The notes under the pieces were generated by a model that was not told where the DNA came from, did not search any database, and was given only the letters and a program-made list of their open reading frames with translations. A DNA stretch of 64,000 nt from Dyadobacter endophyticus (GTDB lineage: Bacteria > Bacteroidota > Bacteroidia > Cytophagales > Spirosomataceae). The translations under genes and the position numbers were made by a program. Below are positions 52,594 to 61,622 of this stretch, piece by piece. The stretch lies in contig NZ_BMIA01000002.1 in NCBI RefSeq assembly GCF_014641595.1, positions 806,001 through 870,000 on the forward strand, in the 5' to 3' direction. How positions within the stretch are numbered: position 1 is the first letter of the stretch; every line of letters begins with the position of its first letter.

Positions 52594-55068
52594 ATGAGTC
52601 TTACAGTCAATACATCCCCCTTTGTAACCACACAAGCCCAGTATATCCTGACCGACAGCCGCCAGGTTTCTTTCCCAGGTCAAAGCATCTTTTTTGCCAT
52701 CAGAGGTGAGCGCCACGACGGGCACCGCTTCCTGCCCGAGCTGTACGCAGCGGGCGTGCGGGAGTTTGTCGTGGAAGAGGCCGCATTCACAGGCGAGTTG
52801 CGCGAAACGGCTGCCACGTGGGATGACGCCCAAATCTGGGTCGTAGCATCGAGCATCCGGGCGTTGCAGCAATTGGTAGCGTCTAAAAGAAGGCAGTTCG
52901 ATATCCCGGTTGTCGGCATTGCTGGAAGTAATGGCAAAACCATCGTAAAAGAATGGCTGGTGCAGCTGTTGTCGCCCGGCCGGAGCATAGTGGCCAGTCC
53001 TAAAAGCTATAACTCGCAGATCGGTGTTCCGCTTTCCGTTTGGAACCTAAGCCAGGACCATTCGCTGGCGATTTTTGAAGCCGGTATTTCCAAAGCGCAT
53101 GAAATGGAGTATCTGCAACCGGTCATGCAGCCTACAATCGGCATTTTCACCAATATCGGCCCGGCGCATGACGATGGTTTCAGAAGCCGCAAGCAGAAGA
53201 TCACCGAAAAGCTGCGCCTTTTCACGAAGGTCAGAAAACTCATTTACCGAAAAGACTACCACGAAATAGACGAGGAAATCAGCCTGATCCTGAAACCGGT
53301 GAATGCATTCCTCGAAACGCTGAGCTGGGGAAGCAACTATTCCGGCTCGCATGTGCAGGTGACATTCACTCCGCAAAAAGATAAAACCGTTATTTCCCTC
53401 ACCGGCAAGCTGGGCAACCATACTTTCGAAACCGGCTTCCGCGACGATGCTTCACTCGAAAACCTGACGCATTGCATTGTTTTTCTCCTGGATTTCGGGC
53501 TTGAACCTGGCGTTATCCAGGAAAGGGTATTGTTACTCAAACCCGTTTCCATGCGTTTGGAGCTCAAAGAGGGCATTAACCATTCCTATATCATCGACGA
53601 CGCCTACAATAACGACTTGCAGGGGCTGTCGATGGCGCTCAACTTCCTCGCCCAACAAGAGCAGCGAACCCGCAAAACCGTCATTCTTTCAGATGTACTC
53701 CAAACCGGCCAGACGCCTTTTGAACTGTACAAAATGGTTTCACGCTTGCTAAGCGAAAAGGGAATCGACAGGTTGATCGGCATTGGAAGGCAAATCAGCA
53801 GCCAGGCATCGCTGTTCGATATTCCCGAACAGGAGTTTTACGACGATACCGACAGTTTTCTCAAAACATTTGCCTTCCACACGCTCGCGGATACGCTCGT
53901 GCTCGTTAAAGGCGCGAGGCCGTTTTCATTTGAGAAGATCGTACACCGCATTCAGCAAAAAGCGCATGGTACCGTGCTCGAAATCAACCTCGACGCATTG
54001 GTCCACAACCTGAACTACTACCGCGCAAAAGCCGGGCAGGGCACGAAGATCATGGCGATGGTGAAGGCGTTCGCTTACGGCAGCGGAAGCTCGGAGGTAG
54101 CCGCATTGCTGCAATACCACCGCGTCGACTACCTCGGCGTGGCCTATACGGATGAAGGCGTAATCCTACGCCAAAGCGGCATTACTTTGCCAATTATGGT
54201 GATGAATGCGACCTTACCGACCTTCGACCTTCTGTGGCAGTACAAACTTGAACCCGAAATTTACAGCCGCCGCATCCTTACCGACTGGATAGAATATATT
54301 TCCAGAAAAGGCGAACCGGCCAATACCCCTTCCGTGCATTTGAAACTCGATACCGGCATGCACCGACTTGGTTTCGTGAAAGATGATTACGAATGGCTCC
54401 TGGCGCAGCTTCGCCAGAATCCCGCGGTGAAAGTATCGAGCATATTTTCGCATTTGGTAGGCGCCGACGAAGGTGTCCACAATGAGTTTTCCAGAAAGCA
54501 ATATGCACAGTTCATGGAAGGTGCCGCGCTGATCGAGCAGACTTTGGGCTACAAAACCATTAAACATATCCTCAATTCGGCGGGAATCGTGCGTTTCCCG
54601 GAATACCGCCTTGATATGGTGCGGCTGGGTATCGGCTTGTATGGCGTGGAAGCGACCGGGCAGGACCAGCGGGCATTGCAGTCGGTAGGGACATTAAAAA
54701 CCATTGTTTCGCAGGTCAAATACCTTACTTCGGGTGAAACGGTGGGATATAGCCGCAAAGGCGTCGTCGACCACAACTCGGCTATTGCCACGCTGGCGAT
54801 CGGCTATGCGGATGGTTACGACCGCGGACTGGGCAATGGTGTTGGAAAAGTGTGGGTGAATGGCACCTTATGCCCTACTATCGGCAATGTGTGCATGGAT
54901 ATGACCATGATCGACGTCACGCACGCCCAGGTAGAAGAAGGGGATGAAGTGATCGTTTTCGGTAAGGAAGTCCCTATTACGGAACTTGCGAAAACTATCA
55001 ACACCATCCCCTATGAGATCCTGACGGGTATCGGTGACCGCGTCAAGCGTGTATTTTTCAAAGAATAA
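52594..55068 (+). CDS. Bifunctional UDP-MurNAc-tripeptide:D-Ala-D-Ala ligase / alanine racemase (MurF-Alr)
   Basis: An 824-residue fusion that joins two steps of cell-wall precursor synthesis. Residues 1-450 are a Mur ligase (ATP-binding GSNGKT at 111-116, then SPKSYNSQIGVPL). Residues 455-824 are alanine racemase, with the PLP-binding Lys491 in MAMVKAFAYGSG and the catalytic Tyr region VGYSRKG. The fusion is known in Bacteroidota. ATG 52594. Its stop codon abuts that of the convergent ppk1 gene with no base between. Confidence 0.95.
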   Translation: MSLTVNTSPFVTTQAQYILTDSRQVSFPGQSIFFAIRGERHDGHRFLPELYAAGVREFVVEEAAFTGELRETAATWDDAQIWVVASSIRALQQLVASKRRQFDIPVVGIAGSNGKTIVKEWLVQLLSPGRSIVASPKSYNSQIGVPLSVWNLSQDHSLAIFEAGISKAHEMEYLQPVMQPTIGIFTNIGPAHDDGFRSRKQKITEKLRLFTKVRKLIYRKDYHEIDEEISLILKPVNAFLETLSWGSNYSGSHVQVTFTPQKDKTVISLTGKLGNHTFETGFRDDASLENLTHCIVFLLDFGLEPGVIQERVLLLKPVSMRLELKEGINHSYIIDDAYNNDLQGLSMALNFLAQQEQRTRKTVILSDVLQTGQTPFELYKMVSRLLSEKGIDRLIGIGRQISSQASLFDIPEQEFYDDTDSFLKTFAFHTLADTLVLVKGARPFSFEKIVHRIQQKAHGTVLEINLDALVHNLNYYRAKAGQGTKIMAMVKAFAYGSGSSEVAALLQYHRVDYLGVAYTDEGVILRQSGITLPIMVMNATLPTFDLLWQYKLEPEIYSRRILTDWIEYISRKGEPANTPSVHLKLDTGMHRLGFVKDDYEWLLAQLRQNPAVKVSSIFSHLVGADEGVHNEFSRKQYAQFMEGAALIEQTLGYKTIKHILNSAGIVRFPEYRLDMVRLGIGLYGVEATGQDQRALQSVGTLKTIVSQVKYLTSGETVGYSRKGVVDHNSAIATLAIGYADGYDRGLGNGVGKVWVNGTLCPTIGNVCMDMTMIDVTHAQVEEGDEVIVFGKEVPITELAKTINTIPYEILTGIGDRVKRVFFKE

Positions 55069-57417
55069 CTACTTTCCAGCATCAATATGCCCCACTTCCG
55101 GATCGGCGCTGGCTGACCCGGAAGTTTCCAGATCTGCAGTGGGTATTGCGGCAGTTTCCACTGCGGCAGTCTCCACCGACTTGTCTTCCTCTTTAAAAAG
55201 GTGCGTAGCCATCACCTGGTCAAGGGTCACATTATAGAATGCCTCGTGGATGTTCAGCGGTTCGCTTCCCTCTTCGATCTCGCATTTGATATAGTTTCCA
55301 TCTTCCTGCAATTCATAGGCATTCACATTGTCTTTCAGGCTGTAATACAAAATATGTATCGCTTCCTGGCGCACGCGCGGGTCTACGAGCTTGAAAAGGG
55401 ATTCAATGCGTTTGTCGAAACTCCGCACCATAGCATCGGCACTGCCACCATAAACCAGTGGGTTGCCGTTCTGGTGGAAGTAGAAAATGCGTGAATGTTC
55501 CAAAAAGTCGCCTACGAGCGAGCGGACGGTGATATTTTCACTCAATCCTTTCCGCTGAGGCCTCAGGCAGCACATGCCGCGGACGATCAACTTAATGGGC
55601 ACACCTGCCTCCGAAGCTTTGTAGAGCTCATAAATGGTGTCGCGGTCTTCCAGGGAGTTTATTTTGATACAAATACCACTTTTCAAACCCGCTTTCGCAT
55701 TCTCCGCTTCCTGCTGTATAAGCTCGATCAGCTTCGCACGCATGTAGCGCGGGGCTGTGATCAGGTTCTGGTATTCAGAAGGAATCGAATGGCCCGTAAT
55801 TACATTGAAGAATTCAGAAATATCGTGGGTGTATTCTTCATTGGACGTTAAAAGACCGGTGTCGGTGTATAATCTGGAAGTATCCTCATTATAGTTACCG
55901 CTCGACAAATGCGCGTATCGTAATACCCTATTGCCTTCGTTGCGCACGATCAGCAGCAGTTTGGTATGTGTTTTAAGTAAACCGATGCCATAGATCACGA
56001 AACAGCCCGCTTTTTGCAGCCTTTGTGCTTCTTTAATATTGTTTTCCTCATCAAAACGCGCCTTCACCTCGAACAATACCGCTACGTGCTTGCCGTTCTC
56101 GGCCGCGTGCAGGAGCGCCTCCGTTACGCGCGAGTTTTTCGCGAGCCGGTAGATCGTCAGTTTAATGGACAATACCTTCGGGTCTTCTGCCGCCTGTTCA
56201 AGCAGCTGCAATACCGGTTCGAAGTTGTTGTAGGGGTGATGCAGTAAAATATCCCTTTCCCGCATTACCTCAAAAATATCCGGAATGCGTTCGCGGTCGA
56301 GGCCTAGCGGCGGCACCGGTGGGTGTATCGGCGGGATCTGGTCTTTAAACTCCGGATGTTTGATAATGCTCCAAAAAGCAGTAAAGTCGATCAATGCGTC
56401 GGTGCGGAACACGTTGAGGTCATCTATCTCCCAGCGCTTCTTGATCAGATTGAACAAATCGGGATGGACGTCCGGCTCGATTGAAACCTGCACTACTCTT
56501 CCCAAACGCCTGCTTTTGATCTTTTGCTTGATCTCGTCGATAAAATCCGCTTCGATATCGTCACTTTCTTCCAACGTAAAATCGCCGTTCCGGATAATAC
56601 GGAACAGGTTGGTCGAAACGATATCGACATTTCTGTACAATTTGTTGATAAATGCTTTCGCAATCTGTTCAATAGGCAGGAATAACAATTCCTCCTCCCG
56701 CTCAATGGCGTAAAAACGCGGCAGATTGGGAGGCAACTGTACGAAAGAAAGCTTTCTGTCCTCTTCCGAAGTAGTGCCTTTCACCTGGGTGATTACCCCC
56801 AAAACAAGCACTTTCGCCAGCAACACCGGAAATGCGTGTGTATAATCGAACAACATTGGCGTAAGCATCGGATACACCGTCCGCTCAAAGTATTCCTCCA
56901 CGGCAGCATTTTCCTCATTGGTGACCTCATCCATCCCGATGATCCGGAACCCGTGTTTCGCGAACAGCGGCACCAGCTGATTTTGATAGCATTCGTTCTG
57001 GCGGCGCACAAAATCGTGCAATTCTTTCATCAATACCTTTCGGAAGGGGATTTCCCGCAGGCCGGAATAGTCGAGACGCTCTTTACCGAAATCGAGGTAG
57101 TTATAGAGACTACCGATCCGGATCGATAAGAATTCGTCGAGGTTGGATGATGTAATCGCCAGGAATTTAAGGCGATCGAACAGGTTGCGTTCTTCGTTCG
57201 TCACCTGATCAAGTACGCGGTCGTTAAATTTCAGCCAGCTCAGGTCCCTGCTGATCAGGTCGCTTTGCTGCATTTGCGTATTTGCCTTTTCCGACGACGA
57301 ACTGACTGCCTTGCCGTCTTCTGCCGCAGCCGGTTCTTTCGGACTTTTGAACAGTGCGAACAAATTGGTCAGTTTACTTCGTTTTTCATTATATATATTG
57401 TCGGATGAGCCAGACAT
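55069..57417 (-). CDS. ppk1: Polyphosphate kinase 1
   Basis: Membrane-associated enzyme that makes polyphosphate from ATP. Features include the N-terminal SRDLSWLKFNDRVLDQ, the AITSSNLDEFLSIRIGSL segment, and the catalytic-histidine region IGLLKTHTKLLLI; a second PPK domain follows (IVRGMCCLRP, GNPLVYGGSADAM). Length (782 aa) is above the usual 690-730 because of a 45-residue Ser/Lys-rich N-terminus and a 40-residue Ala/Thr-rich C-terminal tail of repeated VETAA-type units. ATG 57417. It is monocistronic. Confidence 0.95.
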   Translation of the reverse strand: MSGSSDNIYNEKRSKLTNLFALFKSPKEPAAAEDGKAVSSSSEKANTQMQQSDLISRDLSWLKFNDRVLDQVTNEERNLFDRLKFLAITSSNLDEFLSIRIGSLYNYLDFGKERLDYSGLREIPFRKVLMKELHDFVRRQNECYQNQLVPLFAKHGFRIIGMDEVTNEENAAVEEYFERTVYPMLTPMLFDYTHAFPVLLAKVLVLGVITQVKGTTSEEDRKLSFVQLPPNLPRFYAIEREEELLFLPIEQIAKAFINKLYRNVDIVSTNLFRIIRNGDFTLEESDDIEADFIDEIKQKIKSRRLGRVVQVSIEPDVHPDLFNLIKKRWEIDDLNVFRTDALIDFTAFWSIIKHPEFKDQIPPIHPPVPPLGLDRERIPDIFEVMRERDILLHHPYNNFEPVLQLLEQAAEDPKVLSIKLTIYRLAKNSRVTEALLHAAENGKHVAVLFEVKARFDEENNIKEAQRLQKAGCFVIYGIGLLKTHTKLLLIVRNEGNRVLRYAHLSSGNYNEDTSRLYTDTGLLTSNEEYTHDISEFFNVITGHSIPSEYQNLITAPRYMRAKLIELIQQEAENAKAGLKSGICIKINSLEDRDTIYELYKASEAGVPIKLIVRGMCCLRPQRKGLSENITVRSLVGDFLEHSRIFYFHQNGNPLVYGGSADAMVRSFDKRIESLFKLVDPRVRQEAIHILYYSLKDNVNAYELQEDGNYIKCEIEEGSEPLNIHEAFYNVTLDQVMATHLFKEEDKSVETAAVETAAIPTADLETSGSASADPEVGHIDAGK

Positions 57418-57520
57418 AACGTTATGCTATTAAAAAGGTGTATCAGGATGGCAATAAAAATTCAACGAATCTAAACAATCTATTGTTTTCGGGCCGATGA
57501 AGTTTGTGTTAAATTTTCAT

Positions 57521-57563
57521 TCCAAAAAGAAACGGATGACTGTGTGTTACAGCCATCCGTTTC
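57521..57563 (-). terminator. Rho-independent terminator after gyrB
   Basis: A 10-bp stem (GAAACGGATG with CATCCGTTTC), one mismatch, then 4 more pairs around a 5-base loop, followed by a T-run on the minus strand, 24 bases after the gyrB stop. Confidence 0.85.
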
Positions 57564-57586
57564 AATATTGCGGTTTCAACTAATGG

Positions 57587-59542
57587 CTACACGTCCACAC
57601 GGGCATACTTGGCGTTTTTCTCGATAAAATCGCGGCGAGGAGCTACTTCGTCGCCCATCAGCATCGAGAACAGGTGATCCGCCTCGGCCGCTGATTCTAC
57701 AGAAACCTGTTTCAAGCTTCTGTGCTCGGGATTCATGGTTGTTTCCCAGAGCTGCTCAGCATTCATTTCACCAAGACCTTTGTAACGCTGTACGTTCACC
57801 GAGTCTTCCTTACCACCCGAGATTTCACGAACCGCCTCTTCGCGTTGTTGCTCGGTCCAGCAGTAACGCTCTTCCTTGCCCTTTTTCACGAGGTACAGCG
57901 GTGGCTGGGCGATGTAGATATAGCCATTGTCGATCAGGATCTTCATATAGCGGAAGAAGAAAGTCAGGATCAGTGTACGGATGTGACTACCGTCGATATC
58001 CGCATCGGTCATGATTACGATCTTGTGGTAACGGAGCTTGTCGATATTCAATGCACGCTCGTCGCCGTCCTTACCGATCTGCACGCCCATTGCGGTGAAC
58101 ATGTTCTTGATCTCTTCATTTTCATAAATGCGGTATTCCTGCGCCTTTTCCACGTTCAGGATCTTACCACGCAAAGGAAGGATCGCCTGGTAAGCACGGT
58201 TACGTCCTTGCTTGGCCGTTCCACCCGCGGAATCCCCTTCGACAAGGTACAATTCGCAGACGTTCGGATCGGTTTCGGAGCAGTCGGACAGCTTTCCTGG
58301 CAAACCTGTACCCGTAAGGATGTTCTTGCGCTGTACCATTTCGCGCGCTTTTTTCGCAGCGATACGGGCTTTCGCGGCAAGGATTACCTTGTCGATAATT
58401 ACACGGGCTTCTTTCGGGTGCTCGTCCAGATACGTATCGAGCATTTCCGACACCACCTGGCTCACGGCACCTGTTACTTCGCTGTTTCCAAGCTTCGTTT
58501 TGGTCTGGCCTTCAAACTGAGGTTCCTGAACTTTGATCGAGATCACCGCGGTAAGCCCTTCACGGAAGTCATCCCCGCTTATCTCTATTTTTTCCTTCGT
58601 CAGAACACCCGATTTCTCGGCGTAGTTTTTCAGCGTACGCGTCAATGCGGCGCGGAAACCCGAAACGTGGGTACCACCTTCGATGGTGTTGATATTGTTC
58701 ACATAGGAGAACACGTTCTCGCTGTACGAGGTGTTGTACATCATCGCCACTTCCACCGGGATAGCGCCTTTATCGCTTTCCATGTGGATCGGCTCGGGGA
58801 TCAATGGCTGGCGGGTAGCGTCGAGGTAAGTCACGAATTCGTTCAGACCTACTTCGGAATAGAAGTCTTCGCCGCGGAATTTACCATCCTCGTCTTCCTC
58901 ACGCTTATCTTCCAGTGAAATGCGGATTCCCTTGTTCAGGTAGGACAACTCGCGCAAGCGGGTGGCTACCGTTTCGTATTTAAATTCGGTTACCGTGAAG
59001 ATCGTCGCATCGGGCAGGAAGTGGATGATCGTTCCCGTCTTATCCGAATCACCGATCACGCGGGTGGAGTAAAGCGGTTTGCCTTCGCTGAATTCCTGTT
59101 CGAATATTTTACCTTCGCGGTGTACTTCGGCGCGCAGATGGATCGATAGCGCGTTCACGCAGGATACACCTACCCCGTGCAAACCACCGGAAACCTTATA
59201 AGTATCTTTGTCAAATTTACCACCGGCGTGGAGAACTGTCAGTACAACCTCCAAAGCAGATTTATTCTCTTTGGGGTGCATTCCGGTGGGGATACCGCGA
59301 CCGTTGTCTTTAACGGTGATGGAATTATTTTTTTCTATCGTAACATTGATGGTATCGCAGTAACCTGCCATCGCCTCATCAATGGAGTTGTCAACAACCT
59401 CCCAAATCAAGTGGTGCACCCCTTTGAAGCCAGTGTCACCGATATACATCGCCGGACGTTTACGAACGGCCTCTAAACCTTCAAGAACCTGGATATTTTC
59501 AGCCGAATAGCTGTTTACTTCTAGCACTGCTTCGTTTGACAT
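57587..59542 (-). CDS. gyrB: DNA gyrase subunit B
   Basis: ATPase subunit of gyrase. The GHKL motifs are EVVDNSIDEAMAGYCD and DNGRGIPTG; SGGLHGVGVSCVNAL binds nucleotide. The TOPRIM domain has LVEGDSAGGTAKQGRNRAYQ and MTDADIDGSHI. The C-terminus ends FIEKNAKYARVDV, the gyrase B ending, without the large proteobacterial insertion; 651 residues is usual for this phylum. GyrB rather than ParE is favoured by QRYKGLGEMNAEQLWETTM. ATG 59542. No gyrA is adjacent. Confidence 0.96.
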   Translation of the reverse strand: MSNEAVLEVNSYSAENIQVLEGLEAVRKRPAMYIGDTGFKGVHHLIWEVVDNSIDEAMAGYCDTINVTIEKNNSITVKDNGRGIPTGMHPKENKSALEVVLTVLHAGGKFDKDTYKVSGGLHGVGVSCVNALSIHLRAEVHREGKIFEQEFSEGKPLYSTRVIGDSDKTGTIIHFLPDATIFTVTEFKYETVATRLRELSYLNKGIRISLEDKREEDEDGKFRGEDFYSEVGLNEFVTYLDATRQPLIPEPIHMESDKGAIPVEVAMMYNTSYSENVFSYVNNINTIEGGTHVSGFRAALTRTLKNYAEKSGVLTKEKIEISGDDFREGLTAVISIKVQEPQFEGQTKTKLGNSEVTGAVSQVVSEMLDTYLDEHPKEARVIIDKVILAAKARIAAKKAREMVQRKNILTGTGLPGKLSDCSETDPNVCELYLVEGDSAGGTAKQGRNRAYQAILPLRGKILNVEKAQEYRIYENEEIKNMFTAMGVQIGKDGDERALNIDKLRYHKIVIMTDADIDGSHIRTLILTFFFRYMKILIDNGYIYIAQPPLYLVKKGKEERYCWTEQQREEAVREISGGKEDSVNVQRYKGLGEMNAEQLWETTMNPEHRSLKQVSVESAAEADHLFSMLMGDEVAPRRDFIEKNAKYARVDV

Positions 59543-59596
59543 ATAGTTTGTTTTACACTTGGATAAAAAGAACCATTATCTGGCTTTTTAAGCACG

Positions 59597-59604
59597 TAAA
59601 GATA
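59597..59604 (-). promoter_or_regulatory. Candidate proximal -7 element of gyrB
   Basis: TATCTTTA on the minus strand, one base from TAnnTTTG, 54 bases before the start codon. A perfect match lies further upstream (59735-59742). Confidence 0.35.
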
Positions 59605-59734
59605 CGAATTTTTTATGGTTTTACCTAGCAGAACCCATCGCAAACCTGCCATTTTACATGCCTTTCGAGGCAAATCACAGCCAGGAGGCGCCGGACGCCG
59701 AAATATGACATTTCTGTGTTATTGAATAAGGGCC

Positions 59735-59742
59735 CAAAGATA
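59735..59742 (-). promoter_or_regulatory. Candidate distal -7 element of gyrB
   Basis: TATCTTTG on the minus strand matches the consensus exactly and would give a leader of about 186 bases. No good -33 box is evident. Confidence 0.35.
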
Positions 59743-59794
59743 ACATCGTCTATTATCCTGCGCCTGGGGCGGGTTAATATCCGGTTCCTGAAAG

Positions 59795-61489
59795 CTATTT
59801 CAATGCGTATCCGTGGGCGGTACAAACGAGTTGCCTGCCAATCCGGTAGAATGTCTTCTGCCCGGCGCCCGAGACATCCAGAATGCCCAGATCGTAGATA
59901 CCCGGGTCCAGATCTTTTTCGCGCAGCAAAGTATTGAAACCGTTTTTGTAGTAATTACCGGTTGTGACAATGTTTTTCCGCGTCTCCGTTTTCGGATTGC
60001 CGTTCATGAGGGATATGGAGCCGGTTGACGTATCCTTAATAACAAGGAAACGGTCGTCCCAAAAGTGTTTTCGCCTGGGAGACGCATTACTGGAAACAAA
60101 GTAGAAGATAATGTCGTCGTTGCCTTCCCGCAGGACACGGTGAATGTCCCAAGTTTCAATGTACAGTCCCTTATCGACCACCGGCCCTTTTGCCGCAAAC
60201 ATCGAATCCAGTTCCTTTTTCTCTACGACGGATTCGGGAACCCAGAAGTAACCCTTTTCATAGGCCGGAAACAGGTAAAATCCTCCATAATTGACAATAG
60301 ACCTCTCCACAGAATACATGCTGCGGTTATTACGCCAGTTATAGATGTCGGCTAGATAAGTCGTTTTCTTCGCTGCGACCGTCCCTGTAAATCGGTAGTG
60401 CGAATAGCCCCAGTAAAAAACACTCAACGCCAGAACGGCTGTATAAACCCATTTTTTACGAAAGAAATCGGTATAGAATACCAGAAACAGGTAGAAAATA
60501 GCGGTCGAAAGTGAGGCATAAAGCTGAAAGCGGCTCGCTACGGTCGTGCCGGCCCAGGACCTGAACACGGCGATTACCGTACTGGAAATAAAAATGAATG
60601 CAAAAAGCGTGAGTAATTCGATCGTGCCTGGCTTGATCGCCGCGGGCTTTTTGAAATAAACACTTGCAACACGAAATGTTACCAGCACCATGCAAACCAC
60701 AATCACGAATCCCCAAACGGCCGAGGAAAGCTCCGGCATAGCCCAAAGCGACATCGCAGACCCCACAAAACCGAAGAGAGACGAAAAGAATTGAACCGCA
60801 TTTTTGGGCAAATTACCAGCCTGCCCCGGCTCGTAACCCGCGAGATAAATGCCGAGACATAGAAACATAAAAACGCCCGTCAGAATTGCCTTGCGGAAAT
60901 CTTTATAGCACAGGAAGAAGAATATGATCGCCGGAAAGGAAAGAATCCCGTTACCATGGGTAAAAGTGGCCAGAAAACAGCACAGCATCGCTCCGTAAAA
61001 CGCAGGTTTCGTACCGCGGGAAACGAGGATAATGGCCGTCACCGTAAAAGCTGTCAGATACGAATGCTGCATCCCGGTGAGCGCCCAGCCGGACACTTCG
61101 TGATACAGCGGATGAAAGAACAGAAAAGGAACCGGGAGGAAATAATAGAGCGGCAGCTTCGCCTTGCAAAAATTGAGGTAAAGAAAATAGAAGATATAAG
61201 TTAAGTTGAGCGACACCAGCACGATATAAAAACGAAGGTGCAGACGGCCGGTCAGCCAGTAGTCAAGCAGGGAAATAAACCTGGGCACCACCGCCTTATG
61301 ATCATTGAAAGTGCGGAACATTTCCTGGATCAAACCTGCAAAACCTACTTTGCCGTCAGAAATGGCATGAATAAATTGAACGAATAAAAAATCGTCCTGG
61401 AAAGGAAAATCGACGGAAAAATGGAAATTATAAAGAAAGAATAACAGGATGACGGTACAAATGGCGACAATTGGTAAAAATCGAAGCAT
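59795..61489 (-). CDS. Polytopic membrane protein, possible GT-C type glycosyltransferase
   Basis: A 564-residue protein with about eleven membrane helices in the first 390 residues and a soluble C-terminal domain of about 170 residues. An extracytoplasmic loop after helix 1 carries DFPFQDDFLF, an acidic pair placed as in GT-C enzymes that use lipid-linked sugars, but I do not recognise a named family. The C-terminal part has VSGAGQKTFYRIG and is beta-rich in appearance. ATG 61489. It is transcribed toward gyrB with 252 bases between. Confidence 0.65.
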   Translation of the reverse strand: MLRFLPIVAICTVILLFFLYNFHFSVDFPFQDDFLFVQFIHAISDGKVGFAGLIQEMFRTFNDHKAVVPRFISLLDYWLTGRLHLRFYIVLVSLNLTYIFYFLYLNFCKAKLPLYYFLPVPFLFFHPLYHEVSGWALTGMQHSYLTAFTVTAIILVSRGTKPAFYGAMLCCFLATFTHGNGILSFPAIIFFFLCYKDFRKAILTGVFMFLCLGIYLAGYEPGQAGNLPKNAVQFFSSLFGFVGSAMSLWAMPELSSAVWGFVIVVCMVLVTFRVASVYFKKPAAIKPGTIELLTLFAFIFISSTVIAVFRSWAGTTVASRFQLYASLSTAIFYLFLVFYTDFFRKKWVYTAVLALSVFYWGYSHYRFTGTVAAKKTTYLADIYNWRNNRSMYSVERSIVNYGGFYLFPAYEKGYFWVPESVVEKKELDSMFAAKGPVVDKGLYIETWDIHRVLREGNDDIIFYFVSSNASPRRKHFWDDRFLVIKDTSTGSISLMNGNPKTETRKNIVTTGNYYKNGFNTLLREKDLDPGIYDLGILDVSGAGQKTFYRIGRQLVCTAHGYALK

Positions 61490-61560
61490 GATTCGGGTTG
61501 TAACGTATAGTTATGTAGTAGATTTAGGATTCAGGATGGCGGGTAATGGTTGTAAAATAC

Positions 61561-61590
61561 AAAGAGCGGAAGAAAAATCACCCGCTCTTT
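61561..61590 (-). terminator. Probable terminator after the cytochrome dehydrogenase gene
   Basis: A 9-bp stem (AAAGAGCGG with CCGCTCTTT) with a 12-base loop, 33 bases after the stop on the minus strand. The T-run is weak. Confidence 0.55.
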
Positions 61591-61622
61591 ACTAAATAAT
61601 ATTCAAACTACTCCTCTCAGGC

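Noticed and set aside
59625..59825. A 66-residue Arg-rich minus-strand frame upstream of gyrB
   Set aside because: No family likeness; overlaps the end of the neighbouring membrane protein gene and the gyrB promoter region.
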